From JBJGXI01 sp045635475 (lineage in GTDB: Bacteria; Bacillota; Bacilli; Bacillales; Amphibacillaceae), in assembly GCF_045635475.1 (NCBI RefSeq), contig NZ_JBJGXI010000045.1, positions 1-46,301 of the forward strand: 46,301 bases of DNA, written 5' to 3'. The stretch's first letter is position 1, and each line of letters starts with the position of its first letter. Below the pieces are notes generated by a model, which saw nothing but the letters and a program-made list of their open reading frames with translations, searched no databases and was not told where the DNA came from. Positions 1 to 9,488 of this stretch are shown here, one piece after another. The position numbers and the translations under genes are program-made.

Positions 1-207
1 ATACCACACTTCTCAACATATGGTGTATTTGCGGAAGTAGATGATGATGATGCATCAGACGACGCAGATGACGAGCTTCCAGATACTGCAACTTCCACTT
101 ACAACTGGATACTTGCAGGTGTGATATTCCTAGTTTTAGGCTTAGCTTTTATCATTGTTTTAAAAAGAAAGGATCTACTAGCTAGATTTGGAAAATCAAA
201 AGAATAA
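1..207 (+). CDS. C-terminal end of an LPDTA cell-wall-anchored surface protein (partial)
   Basis: The reading frame is open from base 1 and stops at 205-207, so only the last 68 residues are present and the start lies outside the window. It begins within the same ending (PHFSTYGVFAE) as the three large surface proteins downstream, then has an acidic Asp-rich linker, the sorting motif LPDTA, a hydrophobic membrane segment (about 20 residues) and a short basic tail. It is therefore the first visible member of a tandem paralogous array. LPDTA-type signals in Bacillus are handled by class D (YhcS-type) sortases. The N-terminal catalytic part, and so the function, cannot be seen. Confidence 0.9.
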   Translation: MPHFSTYGVFAEVDDDDASDDADDELPDTATSTYNWILAGVIFLVLGLAFIIVLKRKDLLARFGKSKE

Positions 208-214
208 TTAAATC

Positions 215-240
215 AGTTGGGCAGTGAAAACTGTCCAACT
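215..240 (+). terminator. Hairpin after the partial surface-protein gene
   Basis: AGTTGGGCAG (215-224) pairs with CTGTCCAACT (231-240), one G-U pair, six-base loop, eight bases after the stop codon. No clear T-run follows, so it is either a weak terminator or a 3'-end-stabilising hairpin. Confidence 0.45.
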
Positions 241-448
241 ACCTTATTAAATAGAATTAAAAGTTATTTACTATTATTACAGTAGTAGTCGCTGTGTATT
301 ACATCAATAAATAACTGAATATTATGTTAATTTTTGTCGAGTATTAGTGTTTAAGGTGGGTTAATCATGAGGTAAGTAGTACTTGCTGTATTATTAACAA
401 CCTAGATAAAAACAATACACATTTTAATCTATATTAGGAGGTTTTATT

Positions 449-3400
449 TTGCATAGGAACATAAAAAAAGTATTAATGGTTTTTATGATTGTGACATTAC
501 TTACCCCTTTCATTCCGGTAAATGGTTTCGGAGTTTCATTTGTCAGTGCCAATGCAAGCGATAATGAAGTTTTCTATGTGAGTCCTGACGGTAACGATGA
601 AGGTACTGGAACGAAGGAAGATCCGTGGAAAACACTAGATAAAGCATCACAGGCAACTGCAGGACAAACAATTATATTTTTACCCGGTACATACGAAGGT
701 ATATTAAACCCGCAAAATAGTGGTACCGAAGATGAACCGATTGTATTTAAAGCTGAAGAATCTAGAACAGCGAAATTAGTAGGTTTAGATTCAAATTCTC
801 ATCATCACGCTATTAAGATAAGAGCTAAAAGTTATATTGAGATTGATGGGTTTCATATTGAACCTCAAAATCCTGAATTCGGTCGTTGGATATCCGTGAA
901 TAGTGACACATCGTTTTCAGGCAATAATTGTACGGAAGATCCAGATCCTGGTCAAAAATCATCGCATCTTACAATATCCAATGTATTAATGGAAAAAGCT
1001 TTTGGTAAGGGTGCTGGTGGAGCTGGTATCCCTCTTGTTTTTAAAAATGCCAGTCAAGTTCAATTTAAAAACAATACGATGCGTCAATTCCAAGGTGGCG
1101 ATATGTCATGGTTTGCATGTACTGACCACGTAGTGTTTGAGGGGAATTCAATTAGTCATGCTGGTCACTCGCCATCAGCTTTTTCTCCTTTATACCAATT
1201 TAAATCGAACACGTATACCGTAGTTCGAGGCAATGTATACCATGCAAGCTGGGGACGTCCTTTTGAAATGTTTGGAGATCCTCATATGTTAGTAGAAAAT
1301 AATGTAATCACGCATGCCTATCATGGCGGCATGTCAGCTGGACCCGAAGCTAAGCTAATGATGGAAGATAGTATTTTCCGTTATAACCAAGTATATCGTA
1401 ACTTTGGTAGCCCGATTAATATTCACTACCAAGTAGCTGAAGCTGATTCGAAGGGTACGAGAATTTACAATAATGTATTCGATGATAACTATACAGATGC
1501 TGTTAATATTGCTACGCAAGTGAAAGATTACATGTTTAAAAATAATATCTTTTCTAACAATGACCTTGACGGTGGAAATCGCCAACTTCTAATGGAAGGT
1601 GACTCTGAGCATTTCCAATTTATTAATAATGCGTTTTGGGCAGCAGGCGCAGAGGGTGTTATTGATAACACTACAGGTACTGCGTATAGCGTAGATGACG
1701 TACAATCTTCGGAATGGGAAGCTGAACATGGTGACCAATTTAGTAATAACATCAATGTTAATCCTAGTTATGTTGATGCGGAAAATCATAACTATGGTTT
1801 AACATCTGATAGTCCACTTATTGATGCAGGTACTGCTTTAACGACTGCAGCTTTCGGTGGTTCTGGCGATATGATTTTAGTTGAAGATGCGAAATATTTC
1901 TTTGATGGATTTGGTATCGAAGGTGAAATAGGTGACTTGATTTCAGTTGGTGATGCTTCCAATCAAGCTCGCATTGTCAGCATCGATTATGATAACAATC
2001 TTATAAATTTAGATCGAGACTTAGAACCATGGAGTACAGGTGATCCAGTAAGTTTAGCATATTCTGGGGACGCACCTGACATTGGTGTCTATGAATATGG
2101 TGACGATGCACGTGCTTCTGTAGAAATTGATACAGATTCATTTATTGTTGAGCAAAACGAGCCAATCAACTTTAGTGCAACTGTCCGTGGGCTTACAGGT
2201 CCTTTAACCTATGAATGGCGACTTGGTGATGGTACTGTTGCTGATGGAAGTGAAGTAACACACAGTTACGATGCTCCATTTATAAATCAAGATTCTGCAG
2301 GTCCATCTGGTTATCCGATCTTTTTAGAGGTTACAGATAGTGAAGGACGTATATTAAATGCAACAAGCTATGTGGAGATAAAAGAACCTAACTATGATGA
2401 AAAACCCTTAGTTCACGTGAATTTCAATGAGTTTGGACATGCAACACGTGGTGGAGTACCAAACTTTGATAACGAAGATGCTAATTCTTGGTGGGTATTT
2501 TACTTGTCTCGTCCAACGATTGACTTAGAAATAGTAGATGACGGTGAAGGAAATTTAGTAGGGCATTTTATTGCAGATGCAGGTGAAGCTGGAAATGCAA
2601 GATATATGCCAGCCGATTGGGACATTGATAAGTATCCTTACCTTAAGTTTAGCTATCGTATTGATCCTGGTATGCCAATCGCAGTTCAATTACAAGGATC
2701 TAGTACGATCGAAAATGCGAGAAATGTATATTTAGCAGAGGCAACGGATGCTAATGCTCCAAGTGATATGATCGTAGGTGACGGCGAGTTTATCGATGAC
2801 GGCCAGTGGCACGATATCACATTGGATGTACGTGCGATCCGTGAGAAATATCCAGAGGTTACTCGTATTCAAGAATTAATCGTAGGTGCTCCAGATCGAA
2901 ATGATATGAGTGATGGAGATGGCTATTATTTAGAAGACTTCGCTATTTTGCCTGATGTGATAAACAATACGGTAGCGACAGCGACAGCATTAGTGAATGA
3001 TTCTGAATCAGGTGGTCAGTACTCACAAGATGCGATTGATGCATTACAAGCGTCTATTGACGTAGCGAATCAAGTGTCGATTGAATCTGCTGACTTAGAG
3101 ATAATTTATAGCACTGTCGACACATTAAAACAGGCTATGGAAGCATTTAAAGCAGAACTGGGAGCTAACCCTAATATGCTTTCAAATGGTGGCTTTGAAG
3201 AAGGTACAGACGATTGTGCACAAGATTGGTCATGTAGCTCATATGGTTCAGGATCAATAACTCGTGACTCTTCTGTATTACATGACGGTGAGTGGTCCAT
3301 TAAGATGACAGATGAAGATACAAATAGAGGGCACTTGATAACGCAAACCGTAGATGCTGAATCAGGTAAGCGGTACGATATATCTGGGTGGTATAAGACG

Positions 3401-5134
3401 GAAGGAATAGAAGCAAATTCCTATGTTTATGTATTCTTCCAAAATGCTGATGGTGAAACAATCGCAAGTGAACAGTTATGGATTGATAAGCTAGGAACGA
3501 ATGATTGGGAAGCGATAAATCTAAGAACGTCGATCGCACCTGAAGGAACAGCAAAGGTTAAGATGAATTTCACTATGTGGGCTACACCAGGAACTGTATG
3601 GTGGGATCAGGTATCTGTTTTAGGTCCTGAGTTACCACAAACAATTGCTGATGCAGAAGAAGTACTAGATACAGCAGATATTGGAGATGGAGTAGGACAA
3701 TATCCACAAGCTGCAGCAGATGCACTTGAATCAGCGATTACAGATGCAGAAGCAGCAGTAGGATCCGATCAAGAAACTGTTGATCAAGCTATTGTTACAT
3801 TGTATCAAGCAATTGATACCTTTTATGCTTCTGAGAATGGAGTAAAAAGAGATGCATTGGAACAAGCAATTGAAGATGCAAATGCTGTAGTATCAGAAGC
3901 TGTAATTGGAGATAACCCGGGTCAATATCCATTATCGGCAGTTTTAGGGATTCAAAGCGCAATTGAAGATGCAGAAGCAGTTCTAGCTGATGATTCAATT
4001 GATAATACAACCGGGGGCCAAGAAACAATTGATCAAGCAGTGAGTGCATTAAATCAAGCAGTAGCAACATTTGAAGCAGCGGCAATCGCAGGAGATGTAG
4101 ATACAGCCGCATTATCCAGTTCAATTAGCGATGCAAATTCAAAGGTATCAGATGCTGAAGTGGGAGAAGAAGTAGGCGATTACCCACAAGCAGCGGTAGA
4201 TGCACTAGAAACAGCGATAGCTGATGCAGAAGCAGTATTAGCAGATGATGAAGCTGACCAAACGGAAGTAGATGCAGCGGTAGCGGCGTTAAAGCAAGCA
4301 GTAGAGACTTTTGAAGCAGCGGTTATCCCAGAAACTTCGGAATCACCACTAACTGGTGTAGAAGTTGATCAAGATGATGTATTACTTGAAGTAGATGAGA
4401 AAGTAGAACTAACTGTGAAAGCTACTTTCGAGCATGAAAGCTCATCAGATGTGACAGAAGCAGCAAGCTATAGCTCAAGTGATCAAGGTGTTGTGACGGT
4501 TACTAGTAATGGTGTATTACAAGCTGTAAGTGCAGGTTCTGCCCAGATTACGATTACGTATAAGGGTAAAACTACTACCGTAACTGTTAAAGTTTACAGC
4601 ACGTCGATCAAAATAGGTGAATCTGTAGTAGTTGTTCCTGGTGAAGTATTCACTGTTGAAGGTTCATCAGCTAGCATCAAGATGCCTGAAGATTTACCCG
4701 CGGGTACAACAATTACAGTGGTGGAAGCAATTGACCTCGAAAATCCTGGATATGAAGTAGCAGGAGATGTGTACACCGTTGAATTCACTTTTCCAGACGG
4801 AACAACAGTAGAAGGTAGCTTCACACTAACACTCGGCTATGATGCGGACAAATATGACGCAGATGACGTTTCTATTTTCTACTTTAATGAAGAGACAGGA
4901 GAATGGGAGCATCAAGGCGGTGTTGCTGCTGATGGTGTGATCACACTAGAGGTACCACACTTTTCTACGTATGGTGTATTTGCGGAAGTAGATGATGATG
5001 CATCACAAGACGCAGATGACGAGCTGCCTGACACAGCAACATCCACATACAGCTGGATACTCGCAGGGTTGATCTTGCTAGGTCTTGGCTTAGCTTTTAC
5101 CGTTATGATGCGGAGAAATAGAATAGAAGATTAA
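449..5134 (+). CDS. LPDTA wall-anchored right-handed beta-helix protein with PKD and carbohydrate-binding-like modules
   Basis: Probably an extracellular polysaccharide-degrading or -binding enzyme, 1561 aa. The TTG start at 449 is chosen because AGGAGG ends seven bases upstream and a signal peptide follows (about residues 1-36). In order: a right-handed parallel beta-helix (about 40-550; opens with FYVSPDGNDEG, closes with a SPLIDAGT...DIGVYEYG ending typical of such proteins), a PKD-like domain (561-645), a beta-sandwich-like module (650-835), a FIVAR-like helical repeat (836-902), a CBM4/9-like jelly-roll module (906-1060), three more FIVAR-like repeats (1063-1295), a Big2-like domain (1298-1382), a shared beta-rich domain (1383-1510) and LPDTA at 1526-1530 with membrane segment and basic tail. 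The helix fold fits several lyase and glycosidase families; I cannot assign one or name the substrate. It is one of four tandem paralogues. Confidence 0.85.
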   Translation: MHRNIKKVLMVFMIVTLLTPFIPVNGFGVSFVSANASDNEVFYVSPDGNDEGTGTKEDPWKTLDKASQATAGQTIIFLPGTYEGILNPQNSGTEDEPIVFKAEESRTAKLVGLDSNSHHHAIKIRAKSYIEIDGFHIEPQNPEFGRWISVNSDTSFSGNNCTEDPDPGQKSSHLTISNVLMEKAFGKGAGGAGIPLVFKNASQVQFKNNTMRQFQGGDMSWFACTDHVVFEGNSISHAGHSPSAFSPLYQFKSNTYTVVRGNVYHASWGRPFEMFGDPHMLVENNVITHAYHGGMSAGPEAKLMMEDSIFRYNQVYRNFGSPINIHYQVAEADSKGTRIYNNVFDDNYTDAVNIATQVKDYMFKNNIFSNNDLDGGNRQLLMEGDSEHFQFINNAFWAAGAEGVIDNTTGTAYSVDDVQSSEWEAEHGDQFSNNINVNPSYVDAENHNYGLTSDSPLIDAGTALTTAAFGGSGDMILVEDAKYFFDGFGIEGEIGDLISVGDASNQARIVSIDYDNNLINLDRDLEPWSTGDPVSLAYSGDAPDIGVYEYGDDARASVEIDTDSFIVEQNEPINFSATVRGLTGPLTYEWRLGDGTVADGSEVTHSYDAPFINQDSAGPSGYPIFLEVTDSEGRILNATSYVEIKEPNYDEKPLVHVNFNEFGHATRGGVPNFDNEDANSWWVFYLSRPTIDLEIVDDGEGNLVGHFIADAGEAGNARYMPADWDIDKYPYLKFSYRIDPGMPIAVQLQGSSTIENARNVYLAEATDANAPSDMIVGDGEFIDDGQWHDITLDVRAIREKYPEVTRIQELIVGAPDRNDMSDGDGYYLEDFAILPDVINNTVATATALVNDSESGGQYSQDAIDALQASIDVANQVSIESADLEIIYSTVDTLKQAMEAFKAELGANPNMLSNGGFEEGTDDCAQDWSCSSYGSGSITRDSSVLHDGEWSIKMTDEDTNRGHLITQTVDAESGKRYDISGWYKTEGIEANSYVYVFFQNADGETIASEQLWIDKLGTNDWEAINLRTSIAPEGTAKVKMNFTMWATPGTVWWDQVSVLGPELPQTIADAEEVLDTADIGDGVGQYPQAAADALESAITDAEAAVGSDQETVDQAIVTLYQAIDTFYASENGVKRDALEQAIEDANAVVSEAVIGDNPGQYPLSAVLGIQSAIEDAEAVLADDSIDNTTGGQETIDQAVSALNQAVATFEAAAIAGDVDTAALSSSISDANSKVSDAEVGEEVGDYPQAAVDALETAIADAEAVLADDEADQTEVDAAVAALKQAVETFEAAVIPETSESPLTGVEVDQDDVLLEVDEKVELTVKATFEHESSSDVTEAASYSSSDQGVVTVTSNGVLQAVSAGSAQITITYKGKTTTVTVKVYSTSIKIGESVVVVPGEVFTVEGSSASIKMPEDLPAGTTITVVEAIDLENPGYEVAGDVYTVEFTFPDGTTVEGSFTLTLGYDADKYDADDVSIFYFNEETGEWEHQGGVAADGVITLEVPHFSTYGVFAEVDDDASQDADDELPDTATSTYSWILAGLILLGLGLAFTVMMRRNRIED
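4321..5004 (+). repeat. Near-identical 3' coding segment shared with the next gene
   Basis: This stretch, encoding the Big2-like and final beta-rich domains, aligns without gaps to 8501-9184 in the next gene (constant offset of 4180 bases at both ends). Long runs are base-identical, including around 4321-4430 and 4940-5000, although the upstream parts of the two genes are unrelated. This points to recent duplication or gene conversion. Confidence 0.8.
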
Positions 5135-5149
5135 AAGATAAATATACTG

Positions 5150-5179
5150 GCTGCTGAGTGGTATTTACCGCTCAGTGGC
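5150..5179 (+). terminator. Hairpin after the beta-helix surface-protein gene
   Basis: A 12-bp stem (5150-5161 with 5168-5179, some G-U pairs) closes a six-base loop TATTTA. No T-run follows. The top of the stem and the loop resemble the hairpins after the next two paralogous genes, so this 3' end was probably duplicated with the genes. Confidence 0.5.
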
Positions 5180-5195
5180 ACTATGTGATCTGCTA

Positions 5196-5209
5196 TAAAA
5201 ACGTTTACA
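5196..5209. promoter_or_regulatory. Possible CcpA (cre) site
   Basis: TAAAAACGTTTACA differs at one position from the cre consensus TGAAARCGYTTWCN and lies 40 bp before the start codon of the ceramidase-like gene. CcpA represses polysaccharide-use genes in Bacillaceae. Such short sites also occur by chance. Confidence 0.35.
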
Positions 5210-5249
5210 CATGTGGCTGATTAATTTTATTAGCTCAAAGGAGGATTAT

Positions 5250-8200
5250 ATGAATAAGAAAAGGTTATTGCTGATTAGTTTTTTTGTCGCAATTTGTACA
5301 GTCATCACTATTTTATCCATTAATGTAATTACAACGGTGGCTGAAGAAACCACGGTGAGTGATGAAGGTGTGTATTCCATTGGGTTTGGATCAGCTGACA
5401 TTACCCCACCGCTTGGAATTAATATGCCTAGTCAAGGTTCACCGACAACGGCACAAGGAACATATCTCCCACTCCAGTCTAGGGTAATGACAGTGGCGGA
5501 TGGTGAAGATACAGTAGTATTTGTAAATAGTGAAATTTTATATTGGAACAGCAATCATGTTAGTGAATTGCGCCAACTGGCAAGTGAAGAATACGGTCTT
5601 GAACCAGATCAGTTGGTATTCAATACCTCACATACGCATAATCAACCTTCCATGTCGTTAAATGACGCTCACACCATAGAAATGATTGAAAAAACAGTCG
5701 ATGCAATAGGGGAAGCTTTGGATTCTGCACAACCAGCGGAGCTTTCGTTTGGACGAGGAAGTGTTGATTTTACAACGAATCGAAGGAAATTATTCACTTC
5801 TGGATATGCCGAATGGGGGATTAATCCTTATGGCACAAATGATAATGAGGTTACAGTTTTACAGGCTAAAAATCTGAATGGCGAAAATATCGGAATGATT
5901 TTTAGCATGTCTGCTCACCCTACCGTTATTCGTATACCAGAATATGGTGGAGACTTTGTAGGTTATGCAATGGTCCATTTAGAAGACGAACTCGGTGGAA
6001 AAGCTGTATTTTTACAAGGTACTGCAGGCGAAATTAATGTTACAAAACCAAGTGAAAGTAATCCATACCATTCTTCCTTTGGTGATAAACCAGAGCAAGC
6101 GGAAGAATTTGGGATCAAGCTCGCTGATGAGGTTAAGGATATTCTGAACAATGAAATGACAAAAATATCAGGAAAAATATGGCATAAGATGGACGATGTT
6201 GAGCTTCCATTACTTAATGAACAGGTTGACTTTCAAGGAGAAGAGCCTTTTGAAGGACCTGAAAGAAGAGTTGCGCGTCTTGCGAAATTAATGATGGAGT
6301 CTATGGATGAAAATGGGAACTATTACAAAACAAAGAATAGCGAGGTTCAAGTCGTTCGTTTAGGTGAAGAATTTATTTTTGTTGGAATGAATGGGGAAGT
6401 GACCTCTCCAATTGGCTCGCGAATTAAAGCGCAATTACTTCCACATTTGACAATGGTTAGCGGTTATACGAATAAAAATATAGGGTACGTCCCGTCCATG
6501 AGTATGCTGCAGGAAAGAGGATATGAGACCAATGATGGGCCTTATAGTCCGGAAGCGGAAGACTTTCTTGTTGGTAAGGTAATGGAATTGGTTGAAGAGG
6601 GTCGCGTCTTCTTCAGACAATTAAAGGGTGCAGATGATATGCCAGACCCTGATGGTGAAGTACTAGTAAGTGTTGAAGCTAATGATTTTAGTAGAGATAA
6701 AAGTGTGTCAGGTATGAGAACCTTTGAAACGCTTGGCCGGAGACATTTAGGTGGTACAAGAGACGGAAGATGGACAGCTTATGAAAATATTGATTTTACC
6801 GGAGCAACGGACATTGTTCTCGAGCAATCTACTACGGTTACTGGTGGTAGCATAGAATTAAGACTCGATGGCAAGGATGGACAATTGATAGGAACATACG
6901 ACGTAAATTATACGGAAGGCTCTCATGAGTTTATTGATAAAGTAAATGTTCCGATTACGAGTGTGGAAGGAACACACGATTTATACCTTGTATACAAAGC
7001 AACGCATTCGATTGCAGTAGCTCATATTTATGGTTTTGATTTAATGAAATCAACCGAGGAAGATCCAGTAGATCCAGTAGATACAGAAGCATTATCTAGT
7101 GCAATTAACGAAGCAAATAGTAAAATTTCAGGTGCTGATGTGGGAGAAGAAGTAGGAGAATATCCACAAGCAGCGGTAGATGCACTAGAAGCGACAATTG
7201 CTGATGCAGAAGCGGTTTTGGAAGATGATGAAGCCGATCAATCGGAAGTAGATGCAGCAGTAACAACGTTAAACGAAGCAGTAGCAACGTTTGAAGCAGC
7301 GGTAATTATTGAGGAACAAGATCCTTCCATACCTGACCCAAATGCGGAAGTTCTCGTAACTGTTCAGGCAGAAGATTTTAGCCCTGAAAAAAGTGTAGAA
7401 AACATGACCGCATTTGATTATGAGGGTAGTGCACCAGAATATGCTGGTGATAGGCACTTAGGTGGTACAAGAGACGGAAGATGGACAGCTTATGAATCTA
7501 TTGATTTTACGGGAGCAACAGATATTATTTTTACACAATCTACCAATAAAACAGGTGGAGCTGTCGACTTAAGACTGGATAGCAAAGATGGACAATTAAT
7601 CGGCTCTTACGAAATTACAGAAAGTGCTGGAACGCATGATGTTGTTGAAAAAGTGAACGTTCCAATTAGTACGGTTGAAGGAACGCACGATCTTTATCTT
7701 GTATTTCGAGCATCCCATTCAACAGCGGCGACGCATATTTTTCAATTTGAATTAGTAGCTCGAGGTTCAGGTGACCCAGGCGAGGATACAGTAGATACAA
7801 CAGCATTGACAAATGCGATTAGCCAAGCAAATGGTAAACTTTCAGGTGCTAATGTGGGAGAAGAAGTAGGAGAATATCCTCAAGCAGCAGTAGATGCACT
7901 AGAATCAGCGATTGCTGATGCGGAAGCAGTATTAGCAGATGATGAAGCAGACCAAACGGTAGTAGATGGTGCAGTAACATTGCTAGATCAGGCAGTCGTA
8001 ACGTTTGAAGCAGCAGTTGTAACGGAGGCACCGGTAGATACATCAGCATTATCAAGTGCAATTGGTGAAGCAAACTCGAAATTATCAAGTGCTAATGTGG
8101 GGGGAGAAGTAGGAGAATATCCTCAAGCAGCAGTGGATGCACTAGAATCAGCAATTGCTGATGCGGAAGCAGTGTTAGCAGATGATGAAGCCGACCAAGA

Positions 8201-9341
8201 GGAAGTAGACGCATCAGTAACAACGTTAAACGAAGCTGTCGTAACATTTGAGGCAACGGTTATTACGGAAATACCAGTAGATAGGGCAGCATTATCAAGT
8301 GCGATTGCAAATGCAAGTACGAAAGCATCAAATGCTGTACCAGGAGACGAACCAGGAGAATATCCGCAGGTAGCAGTGGACGCATTACAAGCAGCAATTG
8401 AAGATGCAGAAGCAGTATTGGAAAATGCTGATGCAGACCAATCGACTGTGGATGCAGCGATAGCAACGTTAAATCAAGCATTAGAAACCTTTGAAGCAGC
8501 GGTTATCCCAGAAACTTCGGAATTACCACTAGCCGGTGTAGAAGTTGATCAAGATGATGTATTACTTGAAGTAGATGAGAAAGTAGAACTAACTGTGAAA
8601 GCTACTTTCGAGGATGAAAGCTCATCAGATGTGACAGAAGCAGCAAGCTATAGCTCAAGTGATCAAGGTGTTGTGACGGTTACTAGTAATGGTGTACTAC
8701 AGGCTGTACGTGCAGGTTCTGCTCAGATTACGATTACGTATGAGGGTGAGACTGCAAGCGTAGCTGTTAAAGTATACAGCACATCGATTGAAACAGGCGA
8801 ATCTGTAGAAGTTGTTCCTGGAAAAGTATTCACGGTAAAAGACTCAGCGGTAAGCATCAAGATGCCTGATGATTTACCAGCGGGTACTACCGTCACAGTA
8901 AAGGAAACAACTGACGTTAAACATGCAGGATATGAAGTAGCCGGTGATGTATATACCGTTGAGTTCACATATCCAAACGGAACTACAGTAGATGGAAGCT
9001 TCACACTAATGCTCAGCTATGACGCAGACAAATATGACGCAGATGACGTTTCTATTTTCTACTATAACGAAGAAACGGGAGAATGGGAGCATCAAGGCGG
9101 TGTCGCTGCTGATGGTGTGATCACACTAGAGGTACCACACTTTTCTACGTATGGTGTATTTGCGGAAGTAGATGATGATGCATCAGAAGATGAAGATGAA
9201 GTTGACGAGCTACCAGACACAGCAACATCAACTGGTAACTGGATATTTGCAGGGATGATTTTCCTAGCTCTAGGTTTAGCATTTACGATTGTTTTAAATA
9301 GAAACAATCTATTAGCTAGATTAGGAAGATCAAGAGACTAA
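5250..9341 (+). CDS. LPDTA wall-anchored neutral-ceramidase-like hydrolase with two CBM-like modules and four FIVAR repeats
   Basis: Secreted, wall-anchored protein of 1363 aa. The ATG at 5250 is preferred over the in-frame ATG at 5211 because AAAGGAGG lies just before it and a signal peptide begins there. Residues 41 to about 455 resemble the neutral/alkaline non-lysosomal ceramidase N-terminal domain: SADITPPLG near the start, THTH-type metal motif (His128, His130) and SAHPT (His223). The family's amidase hexapeptide GDVSPN is replaced by GEINVT (260-265), so ceramide cleavage is doubtful. Then come a CBM6-like module (468-600), a FIVAR-like repeat (610-686), a second CBM6-like module (698-837), three tandem FIVAR-like repeats (847-1085), Big2-like (1092-1177) and final beta-rich domains, and LPDTA at 1321. 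The carbohydrate-binding-like modules suggest a polysaccharide substrate, perhaps an N- or O-acyl group on a glycan (inference). Confidence 0.8.
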   Translation: MNKKRLLLISFFVAICTVITILSINVITTVAEETTVSDEGVYSIGFGSADITPPLGINMPSQGSPTTAQGTYLPLQSRVMTVADGEDTVVFVNSEILYWNSNHVSELRQLASEEYGLEPDQLVFNTSHTHNQPSMSLNDAHTIEMIEKTVDAIGEALDSAQPAELSFGRGSVDFTTNRRKLFTSGYAEWGINPYGTNDNEVTVLQAKNLNGENIGMIFSMSAHPTVIRIPEYGGDFVGYAMVHLEDELGGKAVFLQGTAGEINVTKPSESNPYHSSFGDKPEQAEEFGIKLADEVKDILNNEMTKISGKIWHKMDDVELPLLNEQVDFQGEEPFEGPERRVARLAKLMMESMDENGNYYKTKNSEVQVVRLGEEFIFVGMNGEVTSPIGSRIKAQLLPHLTMVSGYTNKNIGYVPSMSMLQERGYETNDGPYSPEAEDFLVGKVMELVEEGRVFFRQLKGADDMPDPDGEVLVSVEANDFSRDKSVSGMRTFETLGRRHLGGTRDGRWTAYENIDFTGATDIVLEQSTTVTGGSIELRLDGKDGQLIGTYDVNYTEGSHEFIDKVNVPITSVEGTHDLYLVYKATHSIAVAHIYGFDLMKSTEEDPVDPVDTEALSSAINEANSKISGADVGEEVGEYPQAAVDALEATIADAEAVLEDDEADQSEVDAAVTTLNEAVATFEAAVIIEEQDPSIPDPNAEVLVTVQAEDFSPEKSVENMTAFDYEGSAPEYAGDRHLGGTRDGRWTAYESIDFTGATDIIFTQSTNKTGGAVDLRLDSKDGQLIGSYEITESAGTHDVVEKVNVPISTVEGTHDLYLVFRASHSTAATHIFQFELVARGSGDPGEDTVDTTALTNAISQANGKLSGANVGEEVGEYPQAAVDALESAIADAEAVLADDEADQTVVDGAVTLLDQAVVTFEAAVVTEAPVDTSALSSAIGEANSKLSSANVGGEVGEYPQAAVDALESAIADAEAVLADDEADQEEVDASVTTLNEAVVTFEATVITEIPVDRAALSSAIANASTKASNAVPGDEPGEYPQVAVDALQAAIEDAEAVLENADADQSTVDAAIATLNQALETFEAAVIPETSELPLAGVEVDQDDVLLEVDEKVELTVKATFEDESSSDVTEAASYSSSDQGVVTVTSNGVLQAVRAGSAQITITYEGETASVAVKVYSTSIETGESVEVVPGKVFTVKDSAVSIKMPDDLPAGTTVTVKETTDVKHAGYEVAGDVYTVEFTYPNGTTVDGSFTLMLSYDADKYDADDVSIFYYNEETGEWEHQGGVAADGVITLEVPHFSTYGVFAEVDDDASEDEDEVDELPDTATSTGNWIFAGMIFLALGLAFTIVLNRNNLLARLGRSRD
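7791..8519 (+). repeat. Three tandem 243-bp repeats encoding FIVAR-like modules
   Basis: Units start at 7791, 8034 and 8277, spacing exactly 243 bp (81 codons). Each encodes a helical module with a core like VGEEVGEYPQAAVDALESA and a VDAAVTTLNEAV-type second helix. A related unit lies at about 7078-7308. The first two are almost identical; the third is more diverged. Such repeats usually act as wall-spanning spacers and change number by recombination. Confidence 0.85.
8501..9184 (+). repeat. Second copy of the shared 3' coding segment
   Basis: Gap-free partner of 4321-5004 in the preceding gene, with long base-identical runs across the Big2-like and final domains. Corresponding parts of the next two genes are similar in protein but clearly more diverged in DNA. 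Confidence 0.8.
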
Positions 9342-9350
9342 TGTATTTAA

Positions 9351-9386
9351 AAGCATCTGGGTGGTATTTACTTCTCAGGTGCTTTT
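9351..9386 (+). terminator. Rho-independent terminator after the ceramidase-like gene
   Basis: AAGCATCTGGG pairs over 11 positions with CTCAGGTGCTT (two or three G-U pairs) and is followed by a run of T. The loop region TGGTATTTAC is shared with the hairpin after the preceding paralogue. Confidence 0.8.
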
Positions 9387-9488
9387 TTAAAAAATAATAA
9401 GGGGGTGACTGAAATATAGAATGAATGGAATCAACAAAAATATACAACGTGTCTAAACTTATCACTTAAAAGAGGGAGGGTTTTATTA

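Noticed and set aside
3795..4124. Leu-rich minus-strand open frames across the FIVAR repeats (also 7849-8088 and 8263-8481)
   Set aside because: Antisense reading of Ala/Glu/Asp-rich helical repeats gives long Leu/His runs; no start signals are present.
7791..8519. Possible CRISPR-like repeat array
   Set aside because: Units are 243 bp, contiguous, in frame and protein-coding; there are no short repeats with unique spacers.
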